From Azospirillum picis (GTDB taxonomy: Bacteria; Pseudomonadota; Alphaproteobacteria; Azospirillales; Azospirillaceae), in NCBI RefSeq assembly GCF_017876115.1, contig NZ_JAGINO010000004.1, positions 248,001 to 312,000 on the forward strand: a stretch of 64,000 bases of DNA, written 5' to 3'. Position 1 is the stretch's first letter. Every line of letters begins with the position of its first letter. Under the pieces are notes generated by a model. The model worked only from the letters and a program-made list of their open reading frames with translations, searched no databases and was not told where the DNA came from. Below are positions 43,745 to 57,463 of the stretch, piece by piece. Position numbers and translations under genes: made by a program.

Positions 43745-43773
43745 GAAGGGGGCAGCCGTTGGCCGTCCCCTTC
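43745..43773 (-). terminator. Hairpin between maeB and the TPR-glycosyltransferase gene
   Basis: GAAGGGG (43745-43751) pairs with CCCCTTC (43767-43773), 15-nt loop, 17 bp after the maeB stop on the minus strand. Weak terminator candidate separating maeB from the glycosylation genes. Confidence 0.4.
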
Positions 43774-43790
43774 ATCGGCTTTCCGGTCCC

Positions 43791-46103
43791 TTAGACCTCC
43801 GCAGGCACCGGCGGCTGAGGCGCCACGTTCACCGGCTCGGCGAGTTGGGCGTCCACCACCGCCACTGCCGTCATGTTGACCAGGCCACGGGTGGTGACCG
43901 ACGGGGTGACGATATGGATCGGCCGCTGCACGCCCAGCAGGATCGGGCCGACATTCTGCGCATCGCCCAGGATCTTCATCATGTTGAAGGCGATGTTGGC
44001 GGCGTCCAGCGTCGGCATGACCAGCAGGTTCGCCTCGCCCTTCAGGCGGCTGTCGGGCAGCAGCTCCTTGCGCAGGGCCGGTGCCAGGGCGGCGTCGGCG
44101 TGCATCTCGCCATCGATCTCGACATCCGGCATCTCGGCCGATGCCAGCTCGACCGCCGCGCGCATCTTGCGCGCGGACGGCGTGTCGGCGCTGCCGAAGT
44201 TGGAATGCGACAGCAGGGCGACCTTGGGCTCGATGCCGAACCGCTTCACCTCCTCCGCCGCCAGCCTCGCGATCTCGGCCACCTGTTCGGCGGTCGGGTC
44301 GGGGTTGACGTAGGTGTCGGTGATGAAATGCACGCCCTTCTGCGAGATCAGTGCGTTCATCGTCGCCGCGACCTTCACGCCCTCGCGCAGGCCGATCAGG
44401 CCGCAGATGTGCGCCCAATGCTCGTTGAAACGGCCGGTGGTGCCGCAGACAAGCGCGTCGGCCTCGCCGCGGCGGACCATCAGGGCGCCGAAGACGGTGG
44501 GCTGGGTGCGCACCACGTTGGCGGCGTGGCTGGGCGACACGCCCCGGCGCCCCATCAGCTTGCGGTAGATTTCCGAGTAGTTGTGGTAGCGCGGGTCACG
44601 GATGACCTCGATCACCTCGACGTCCTGTCCGATCTTCAGGCGCAGCCCCATTTCGGAGATGACGCGCTCGATCACCTCGCGGCGGCCGATCAGCACCGGA
44701 TGTGCGATGCCGTCGTCCACCACCACCTGGGCGCAGCGGACGACGCGCGGATCCTCGCCCTCGGCATAGACGACGCGCTTGGGCGCGGTCTTGGCCTTGG
44801 TGATGACCGGCTTCATGAACAGGCCGGAGCGGATGACATACTGGTTGAGCTGGTCGCGATAGGCGCGGAAGTCAGCGATCGGCCGGGTGGCGACGCCGGA
44901 GTCCATGGCGGCCCGGGCGACGGCGGAGGAGACCTCGACGATCAGGCGCGGGTCGAAGGGCTTGGGCAGGATGTAGTCGGGCCCGAAGCGCAGAGATTCC
45001 CCGACATAGGCGGCCGCCACCACGTCCGACGGTTCGGCGCGGGCAAGGTTCGCCATGGCGTGGGTCGCCGCGATCTTCATCTCCTCGTTCACCGTGGTGG
45101 CGCCGACGTCGAGCGCGCCCCGGAAGATGAAGGGGAAGCACAGGACGTTGTTGACCTGGTTCGGGAAGTCCGAACGGCCGGTGGCGATGATCGCGTCCGG
45201 CCGGGCGTCGCGCGCCAGGTCCGGCATGATCTCCGGTTCCGGGTTGGCGAGCGCCAGGATCAGCGGCTTCTCGGCCATCCGGGCGAGCAGCTCCGGCTTC
45301 AGCACCCTGGCACCCGACAGCCCGAGGAAGATGTCGGCGTCGTCGATGACGTCTGACAGCGTGCGCGCCTCGGTGTCGTGCGCGTAGGCGTCCTTGTACT
45401 CGTTCATCTCCTCGTTGCGGCCCTTGTGGACCACGCCGATGCGGTCGACCAGCCAGACGTTCTCCCGCTTGACGCCCAGCGACAGCATCAGGTCCAGGCA
45501 GGCGATGCCGGCGGCGCCGCCGCCGGTGGAGACCACCTTGACCTTGGAGATGTCCTTGCCGACCAGCGCCAGCCCGTTCAGCACGGCGGCGCCCACGACG
45601 ATGGCCGTGCCATGCTGGTCGTCATGGAACACCGGGATCTTCATCCGCTCGCGGCAGCGGCGCTCGATCTCGAAACAGGCGGGAGCCGCGATGTCCTCCA
45701 GGTTGATGGCGCCGAAGGTCGGCTCCAGCCGGACGATGGTGTCGACCAGGGCGTCGACATCCGTCTCGTTCAGCTCGATGTCGAAGCAGTCGATGCCGGC
45801 GAACTTCTTGAAAAGGACGGCCTTGCCCTCCATCACCGGCTTGGCGGCCTGCGGCCCGATGTTGCCGAGGCCCAGCACCGCGGTGCCGTTGGTCACGACC
45901 GCGACCAGATTGGCGCGGGCGGTCAACTCCGCGGCCTTCGACGGGTCGTCGGCGATGGCCGTGCAGGCGTGGGCGACGCCAGGCGAATAGGCGAGCGCCA
46001 GATCGCGCTGGTTGGCCATCGGCTTTGTCGCGACGACGGCCAGCTTACCGGGCCGCGGGTTGCGGTGATACTCAAGCGCCATCGCTTCAAAATCGCCGGA
46101 CAT
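43791..46103 (-). CDS. maeB: NADP-dependent malic enzyme, malic + phosphotransacetylase-like fusion
   Basis: 770 residues, the size of MaeB/TME-type enzymes. N-terminal malic domain (about 15-170; '[20 protein letters not shown]', '[20 protein letters not shown]') and NAD(P)-binding domain ('[20 protein letters not shown]'), followed by a phosphotransacetylase-like domain (about 430-760) that usually acts in allosteric control by acetyl-CoA. Malate is decarboxylated to pyruvate with NADP (or NAD) reduction. It lies 230 bp downstream of dctA in the same direction, but a hairpin separates them; together they serve growth on C4-dicarboxylates. Coenzyme not decidable by eye. Confidence 0.93.
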   Translation of the reverse strand: MSGDFEAMALEYHRNPRPGKLAVVATKPMANQRDLALAYSPGVAHACTAIADDPSKAAELTARANLVAVVTNGTAVLGLGNIGPQAAKPVMEGKAVLFKKFAGIDCFDIELNETDVDALVDTIVRLEPTFGAINLEDIAAPACFEIERRCRERMKIPVFHDDQHGTAIVVGAAVLNGLALVGKDISKVKVVSTGGGAAGIACLDLMLSLGVKRENVWLVDRIGVVHKGRNEEMNEYKDAYAHDTEARTLSDVIDDADIFLGLSGARVLKPELLARMAEKPLILALANPEPEIMPDLARDARPDAIIATGRSDFPNQVNNVLCFPFIFRGALDVGATTVNEEMKIAATHAMANLARAEPSDVVAAAYVGESLRFGPDYILPKPFDPRLIVEVSSAVARAAMDSGVATRPIADFRAYRDQLNQYVIRSGLFMKPVITKAKTAPKRVVYAEGEDPRVVRCAQVVVDDGIAHPVLIGRREVIERVISEMGLRLKIGQDVEVIEVIRDPRYHNYSEIYRKLMGRRGVSPSHAANVVRTQPTVFGALMVRRGEADALVCGTTGRFNEHWAHICGLIGLREGVKVAATMNALISQKGVHFITDTYVNPDPTAEQVAEIARLAAEEVKRFGIEPKVALLSHSNFGSADTPSARKMRAAVELASAEMPDVEIDGEMHADAALAPALRKELLPDSRLKGEANLLVMPTLDAANIAFNMMKILGDAQNVGPILLGVQRPIHIVTPSVTTRGLVNMTAVAVVDAQLAEPVNVAPQPPVPAEV

Positions 46104-46203
46104 CGGGTCTCTTCCTCCGGTTAACTAGACTTCGGTTAATTTGTTGGTACGCTTTGCCAGAATGGCGGTTATAGCCCAACCGATGCAGGCCGCCAAAAGG
46201 AAA

Positions 46204-46233
46204 GGGACGATTCGAACCCAATCGAACCGTCCC
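46204..46233 (-). terminator. Terminator hairpin after dctA
   Basis: A 12-bp stem with one mismatch (46222-46233 with 46204-46215, 6-nt loop) followed on the minus strand by a T-rich stretch (CTTTCCTTTTGG). Placed between dctA and maeB. Confidence 0.6.
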
Positions 46234-46336
46234 CCTTACCTTACAGGATCCGAACGCCGGCCGAACGGGTCATCTCTGGTATTTCCAGATTTGGCGCCGC
46301 ATGCGTGACCGGCATCCCATGCGGGCCTGGCCGCAG

Positions 46337-47653
46337 TCAGATGCGAGCCAGCTCCGGCTCCTTGAAGTGCTGCTGGTACTCGGACACGGCCTTGCTCTCG
46401 TCGAACTCGCCTTCCATCTTGGCGACCACCACCGTCGCCACGCCGTTGCCGATCAGGTTGGTGAGCGCGCGGGCTTCCGACATGAAGCGGTCGACGCCCA
46501 GCAGCAGGGCCAAGCCCTCGATCGGCAGCACGCCGGTGGCCGACAGAGTGGCGGCCAGCGTGACGAAGCCGCCGCCCGTCACCGCCGCCGCACCCTTCGA
46601 GGTCAGCATCAGGATGATCAGGATGTAGAGCTGCTGCCAGATCGTCAGATCGACGTTGAACGCCTGGGCGATGAAGATCGCCGCCATCGACAGATAGATG
46701 GAGGTGCCGTCGAGGTTGAAGGAATAGCCGGTGGGGATGACGAGGCCGACGACATGCTTCGAGCAGCCGAACTTCTGCATCTTCTCCATCATCCGCGGCA
46801 GCACGGATTCAGACGAGGAGGTGCCGAGCACGATCAGCAGTTCCTGGCGGATGTAGCGGACGAAGTTCCAGATGCTGAAGCCGTAGAGGCGGGCGATGGT
46901 CCCCAGCACGACGAAGATGAAGATCGCCATGGTGATGTAGACCGACGCCATGAGCTGGCCCAGCGCCGTCAGCGAGGAGATGCCGTACTTGCCGATGGTG
47001 AAGGACATGGCGCCGAAGGCACCGACCGGGGCGACGCGCATCAGGATGCCGATGACGCCGAACAGCGCATGGCTGATCTTGTCGAAGATGTCCTCGACCA
47101 GCTTGCCCTTCTGGCCCATGGCGGACAGCGCGACGCCGAACACCACGGCGAAGAACAGGATTTGCAGCATGTCGCCCTGGACGAAGGCGCCGACCACGTT
47201 GTCCGGAACGATGCCGACGACGAAGTCGACGAAGCCATGCTCGTGGGCGCTGGTGGCGTATTTCTGCACCGCGTCGGCCTTGAGCTGGCCGGGATGGATG
47301 TTCATGCCGGCGCCGGGGCGCACGAGGTTGACGATGATCAGGCCGATGCCGAGCGCGAAGGTGGTCACCACCTCGAAATACAGCAGCGCCTTGCCGCCGA
47401 CCTTGCCGACCTTCTTCAGGTTGCCGATCGACGAGATGCCGGTGACCACCGTCAGGAAGACGATCGGGCCGATGACCATCTTCACCATCTTGATGAACAG
47501 GTCGCCCAGCGGCTTCATCTCCACCGCAAGGGCGGGATAGAAGTGGCCCAGCAGGATGCCGATGGTGATGGCGGTCAGAACCTGGAAGGTCAGGTTGGTG
47601 TAGAAGGGCTTCTTCACCGCACCGTGCCGGGCGGCTGTCGCGTCTGCGCTCAT
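46337..47653 (-). CDS. dctA: C4-dicarboxylate transporter DctA (DAACS family)
   Basis: 438 residues with eight to ten membrane segments. '[20 protein letters not shown]' opens the first helix; the substrate loop region '[20 protein letters not shown]' (about 330-349) with the NLDGT motif and the Ser-rich '[15 protein letters not shown]' are diagnostic. It imports succinate, fumarate and malate with sodium or protons. ATG 47653 follows GAGGAG; the frame from 47782 would cross the sigma-54 promoter. Divergent from dctBD and preceded by a sigma-54 promoter with DctD-like sites. Confidence 0.96.
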   Translation of the reverse strand: MSADATAARHGAVKKPFYTNLTFQVLTAITIGILLGHFYPALAVEMKPLGDLFIKMVKMVIGPIVFLTVVTGISSIGNLKKVGKVGGKALLYFEVVTTFALGIGLIIVNLVRPGAGMNIHPGQLKADAVQKYATSAHEHGFVDFVVGIVPDNVVGAFVQGDMLQILFFAVVFGVALSAMGQKGKLVEDIFDKISHALFGVIGILMRVAPVGAFGAMSFTIGKYGISSLTALGQLMASVYITMAIFIFVVLGTIARLYGFSIWNFVRYIRQELLIVLGTSSSESVLPRMMEKMQKFGCSKHVVGLVIPTGYSFNLDGTSIYLSMAAIFIAQAFNVDLTIWQQLYILIILMLTSKGAAAVTGGGFVTLAATLSATGVLPIEGLALLLGVDRFMSEARALTNLIGNGVATVVVAKMEGEFDESKAVSEYQQHFKEPELARI

Positions 47654-47766
47654 TCTCGTCTCCTCGTGGCGTTCCTGGAACGGAGTTCCTTGTCGGGGCG
47701 TCCGTTCTTTCGGCCGGCTGATGCCACTGGCCGGGCGGTCGGTTCCCGAACTGATTGCCAATGAAA

Positions 47767-47781
47767 GCAAGTGGCGGGCCA
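47767..47781 (-). promoter_or_regulatory. Sigma-54 promoter of dctA
   Basis: On the minus strand TGGCCC-N5-TTGC: GG (-24) and GC (-12) are exactly 10 bp apart, one mismatch from TGGCAC-N5-TTGC. Transcription would begin about 12 bp downstream (near 47755), giving a leader of about 100 nt before dctA. DctD, encoded divergently, carries the GAFTGA sigma-54 contact motif. Confidence 0.85.
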
Positions 47782-47824
47782 ATTGCTGAATCCAGCAACA
47801 TCAAGCATTTGCCGAAAGTGAGAG

Positions 47825-47874
47825 GGCGAGAATCCGCACGACTCCTGTACCCGCGATGTGCGAAAATCCACACA
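47825..47874. promoter_or_regulatory. Tandem DctD-like upstream activating sites
   Basis: A near-perfect dyad TGTGCGAAAATCCACACA at 47857-47874 and a second related half-site AATCCGCAC at 47831-47839; the AATCC-CAC elements recur 34 bp apart. They lie about 75-115 bp upstream of the predicted dctA start, the distance known for DctD sites in rhizobia. Confidence 0.65.
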
Positions 47875-47919
47875 CGCCCGCCATCGCGGACGCAATGTTG
47901 CGATGCAGCACGATGAAGG

Positions 47920-49743
47920 ATGACGTTGCTTAGCGATCCGACAGGCAGGACGACAGAATCCGCCCTTCCTTCCCCGCCACAGGACGGGTGGCTGGCGCGT
48001 GCCATGGAACGGCCGCGCCGGCTGCTGCTGACGGCGCTGCTGCTGGGCGTCCCGGTGGCGGCCGCGGTTGCGGCCGGCTGGGCCGCCAGCAGGGCGGAGG
48101 CAGACCTCAAGGAAAGTGCCGCAGCGCAACTGGCGCTCTACAACGCCAATCTGCGGGCGGAGCTGGAGCGGCATGCCGCGGTGCCGCTGGCCCTGGCGCA
48201 GGATGCGGAAGTGAAGTCGCTGCTGTCCAGCCCGTCGCCGGAGCGCGTCGAGCACATGAACCGCAAGCTGGAGGACATTGCGCGGGCCTTGGACGCGCTG
48301 GCGCTCTACGTCATGGACAGCAAAGGGCAGACGATAGCGGCCAGCAACTGGAAGACCGCCACCAGCTTCGTCGGCGAGAATTTCTCCTACCGCCCCTACT
48401 TCCGCAAGGCGCTGGACCAGGGCGAAGGGCACCATTTCGCGCTCGGTACCACGTCCCTGGTGCCCGGCTACTATACCGCCTACCGGGTGCTGGCGGAAAA
48501 CCGCACAGTGGGTGCCGTGGTGCTGAAGATCGGCTTCGACCGGCTGGAGCGCGCCTGGGGGCCGGGACAGGAGAAACTGCTGGTCACCGACCGCAGCGGC
48601 GTGGCCTTCATCACCAACATGCCGGACTGGCGCTATCATGCCCTGCCCCGGCGCCTGCCGATCGACCTGCCGCTGGTGCCGGAGGGGACCAGCGAGGGGC
48701 TGGACGTGCTGCCTTGGGCCTTCGGCGGCGCCAGCGACCGCATCGCGCTGGAGGAGCGGGGCGGGCCGCGGAGCTACCTGCTGACCTCCGTCGCAATGCC
48801 AGGCGGCGACTGGACGCTGCACAGCCTGACCAGCCTCGCCCCCGTCACCGTGCGCGCCTGGGTGGCCGGCCTCCTGGCGGCGGCGCTGGTGGCGCTCGGC
48901 GCGCTGGCGGCCTATGCGATTGCCCTGCGCCGTTCGGCGCTGGTGGAACGGCTGGTGATGCAGGAGGAATCGCGGATGGAGCTGGAGCGGCGGGTCACGG
49001 CCGCGAAGGCGGACCTGCGCGCGGCGGAAAACGAATTGACCCAGGCGGCGAAGCTGGCGGCGCTCGGCCAGATGTCGGCCGGCATCGCCCACGAGATCAA
49101 CCAGCCGCTGGCCGCGATGCGCAGCTTCGCCGACAACGCGGTGGTGCTGCTGGAACGCGGGCGCGCAGATGCCGTCCGGTCCAACCTTGGAGAGATTGCG
49201 GAGCTGACCGACCGCATGGCTGCCATAACGCGCCAGTTGAAGGGCTTCGCGCGCCGGGCCTCCGGGACACTGGGGCCGGTATCGGCGAACGCGGCCGTGA
49301 CGCAGGCTCTGCTCCTGCTCGATTCCAAGCTGCGGCGGGAAGACGTCACGGTCGAAAGCGACCTGCCCGACACGCCCGTCTGGGTGGTCGGCGAGGACGT
49401 GCGGCTCCAGCAGGTTCTCGTCAACCTGATCGGCAACGCGGCGGATGCGATGCGCGGCTGCCCGGTACGCCGGGTGCGCATCGCGCTGGTCGTCGCGGAC
49501 GGCGAAGCCCTGCTGAGCGTGGCGGACAGCGGGACCGGCATCGCGGAAGCCGCGTTGCCGCGCCTGTTCGTCCCCTTCTTCACCACCAAGGAGGCCGGCG
49601 AGGGGCTGGGGCTGGGGCTTTCGATCAGCCATGGCATCGTCGAGGATTTCGGCGGCAGCCTGACAGCCGCGAACCGCAACGGGCTGCCGGGCCACGGCGC
49701 CGTGTTCACCCTCCGGCTCAAGACAACGGAGCAGCCCGCATGA
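47920..49743 (+). CDS. dctB: C4-dicarboxylate sensor histidine kinase DctB
   Basis: 607 residues. Two membrane segments (about 34-54 and 307-330) enclose a periplasmic double-PAS sensor with 'NFSYRPYFRKALDQGEGHHF', the dicarboxylate-sensing motif of DctB proteins. A short coiled coil leads to the kinase: His at about 391 in 'MSAGIAHEINQPLAAMRSFA', N box 'QQVLVNLIGNAADAM', G boxes 'VADSGTGIAEAAL' and 'GLGLGLSIS'. It phosphorylates DctD on sensing C4 acids. Stop and dctD start overlap (ATGA). Confidence 0.95.
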   Translation: MTLLSDPTGRTTESALPSPPQDGWLARAMERPRRLLLTALLLGVPVAAAVAAGWAASRAEADLKESAAAQLALYNANLRAELERHAAVPLALAQDAEVKSLLSSPSPERVEHMNRKLEDIARALDALALYVMDSKGQTIAASNWKTATSFVGENFSYRPYFRKALDQGEGHHFALGTTSLVPGYYTAYRVLAENRTVGAVVLKIGFDRLERAWGPGQEKLLVTDRSGVAFITNMPDWRYHALPRRLPIDLPLVPEGTSEGLDVLPWAFGGASDRIALEERGGPRSYLLTSVAMPGGDWTLHSLTSLAPVTVRAWVAGLLAAALVALGALAAYAIALRRSALVERLVMQEESRMELERRVTAAKADLRAAENELTQAAKLAALGQMSAGIAHEINQPLAAMRSFADNAVVLLERGRADAVRSNLGEIAELTDRMAAITRQLKGFARRASGTLGPVSANAAVTQALLLLDSKLRREDVTVESDLPDTPVWVVGEDVRLQQVLVNLIGNAADAMRGCPVRRVRIALVVADGEALLSVADSGTGIAEAALPRLFVPFFTTKEAGEGLGLGLSISHGIVEDFGGSLTAANRNGLPGHGAVFTLRLKTTEQPA

Positions 49744-51110
49744 GTCAGACCGCGTCCCGCAACGCCGACCTCCAGGATGCCGGCAGCGTCCTGTTCGTCG
49801 ACGACGAACGCGCCGTGCGGCTGGCCGGCCAGCAGGCGCTGGAACTGGCGGGTTTCGATGTGACCGCCTGCGACGGGGCGGAGCGTGCATTGCGTCATCT
49901 CGGTCGTGATTGGCCCGGCTGCCTGGTGACCGACGTGCGGATGCCGCAGATGGACGGGCTGTCCCTGCTGGCGAAGGTGCGCGACCTCGACCCGGATCTG
50001 CCGGTGATCGTCATCACCGGGCACGGCGACGTGCCGATGGCGGTGGAGGCGATGCGCAACGGTGCCTATGATTTCCTGGAAAAGCCGTTCCCGTCCGACC
50101 GTCTGACCGAGACCGCCCGGCGGGCCGTCGAGAAGCGGCGGCTGGTGATGGAGAACCGGCGCCTGCGGGCGCAACTGGCCGGCGGCGTCGATCCGGCGGG
50201 CACCATCGTCGGCCGCACCGCCGGCATCGAGCGGCTGCGCGCCACCATCTCCGCCGTGGCCGACACCGACGCCGACGTCCTTGTCTTCGGCGAAACCGGC
50301 ACCGGCAAGGAGATGGTGGCCCGGGCGCTCCACGCCGCCAGCGGCCGGCGCAAGAATCCCTTCGTGGCGCTGAACTGCGGCGCCATGCCGGAAGCCATCT
50401 TCGAAAGCGAGTTGTTCGGCCACGAGGCCGGCGCCTTCACCGGCGCGGCCAAGCGGCGCATCGGCCGCATCGAGCATGCCGGCGGCGGCACGCTGTTCCT
50501 CGACGAGATCGAAAGCATGCCGATGCATCTCCAGGTGAAGCTGCTGCGGGTGATCCAGGAGCGGGTGGTGGAGCCGCTGGGATCGAACGAGCAGGTTCCG
50601 GTGGATCTGCGCGTGGTCGCTGCCACCAAGGCCGACCTCAGGCAGGCGGCCGACGCCGGGCGCTTCAGGGCCGACCTCTACTACCGCCTGAATGTGGTGG
50701 TGCTGACCATCCCGCCGCTGCGCGAGCGGCGGGACGACATTCCACTGCTGTTCCAGCATTTCGTGCTCCAGGCCGCGAGCCGCTACAACCGTGAGCCGCG
50801 CACCCCGTCGCGCGACCAGCTCCAGCGCCTGATGGGACAGGACTGGCCCGGCAACGTCCGCGAGCTGCGCAATGCCGCCGACCGCTTCGTTCTGGGGCTG
50901 GAGGAGGCGGCGCCGGCGGCCGAACCGGCCGCGGCGGCGCTGTCGCTGGCCGAACAGGTCGACCTCTTCGAGAAGGGACTGATCCAGTCGGAGCTCGCGC
51001 GGCACCGCGGCAGCGTCAAGGCGACGATCGAGGCGCTCAGCGTCCCCCGCAAGACCTTCTACGACAAGCTGAAGCGGTATGGCCTGAGCCGCGAGGACTT
51101 CGTGGAGTGA
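49740..51110 (+). CDS. dctD: Sigma-54-dependent response regulator DctD
   Basis: 456 residues: receiver (about 14-130, phospho-Asp 65 in 'CLVTDVRMPQMDG'), AAA+ domain (about 155-385) with Walker A 'GETGTGKE', sigma-54 loop GAFTGA in 'GHEAGAFTGAAKRRIGRIEH', Walker B 'GGGTLFLDEIESMP', and a Fis-type HTH at the C-terminus ('RGSVKATIEALSVPRKTFYD'). It activates dctA from the upstream sites found in the intergenic region. Translationally coupled to dctB. Confidence 0.95.
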   Translation: MSQTASRNADLQDAGSVLFVDDERAVRLAGQQALELAGFDVTACDGAERALRHLGRDWPGCLVTDVRMPQMDGLSLLAKVRDLDPDLPVIVITGHGDVPMAVEAMRNGAYDFLEKPFPSDRLTETARRAVEKRRLVMENRRLRAQLAGGVDPAGTIVGRTAGIERLRATISAVADTDADVLVFGETGTGKEMVARALHAASGRRKNPFVALNCGAMPEAIFESELFGHEAGAFTGAAKRRIGRIEHAGGGTLFLDEIESMPMHLQVKLLRVIQERVVEPLGSNEQVPVDLRVVAATKADLRQAADAGRFRADLYYRLNVVVLTIPPLRERRDDIPLLFQHFVLQAASRYNREPRTPSRDQLQRLMGQDWPGNVRELRNAADRFVLGLEEAAPAAEPAAAALSLAEQVDLFEKGLIQSELARHRGSVKATIEALSVPRKTFYDKLKRYGLSREDFVE

Positions 51111-51370
51111 CCCGCCTCCGGCCATGGCCCCGCCACCGGCGGCCGGCCGGCCGTCCGGAAGCCCGGCCCATCCCCCATCGGGGCAATTGACGGACGCTTT
51201 CGCTTGCCGGCCGGGGCCGCGGTTCCCATGTGCCGTCTCCATCCGTCGGACAGGGGCCGCGGGTGGGGTGGCGGCGCGGACCTTTCCTTCGTGCTGCCTG
51301 TTGTACCAAAGGACCATGCAGCATCGACGTCGAAGGGGACGGCCTGAGAATGTCACCGAGGATTAGCACC

Positions 51371-51679
51371 ATGACCCCCCGTCTCCTTGCGGAGCTTCTG
51401 GAACCGATCCTGACAGCGGCGGAAGACGACGAGGACGCCCTGTCGGAGGCGGTGAACCTGACCGCGGAAGCCATGGCGGCGCTCGGCGCCACCGTGCTCG
51501 ACCCCAACGGGGAGCCGGCTCGCGGGGTGTCCGACGAGCGCGCCGTCGTGGCGGCGCTGAATACCCATGCCCACAACCTGATGCGCGACGGCCGCCTCGA
51601 CGACGTCGTGGAGGCGCTGCAAGTGGCCGAGCGGATCGGCCGCCTTGCTCATCTGCCGCACCACCCGCGCACCGTCTGA
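51371..51679 (+). CDS. Hypothetical 102-residue acidic protein
   Basis: Not recognised. Small, acidic and helical ('LEPILTAAEDDEDALSEAVN', ending 'RDGRLDDVVEALQVAERIGR'), no signal peptide. GAGGA stands about 8 bp before the ATG at 51371; ATG 51350 is also possible. It precedes the trehalose operon by 120 bp in the same direction, but no link is evident. Confidence 0.65.
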   Translation: MTPRLLAELLEPILTAAEDDEDALSEAVNLTAEAMAALGATVLDPNGEPARGVSDERAVVAALNTHAHNLMRDGRLDDVVEALQVAERIGRLAHLPHHPRTV

Positions 51680-51799
51680 CTACTCTTTTGGGAGAAGGGC
51701 GCGGTCGTTCGTAGAAGCGGCTTCGCGGGTGCGGGAATTCCCTCCCTCCGCGCTGTTTGAGCGACGTGCCACCCAGCGCTCAACAGGGGAGGAGCCCTC

Positions 51800-57412
<5,613 letters not shown>

Positions 57413-57463
57413 CACCACCCCTTGCAACCCCTGTCGCCATTCCCTGTCGAGGAGCATCCATCC

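Noticed and set aside
46204..46233. Possible tRNA T-arm (GGTTCGA repeats) on the minus strand
   Set aside because: The flanks cannot form a T-stem, anticodon arm or acceptor stem; the whole is explained as a terminator hairpin after dctA.
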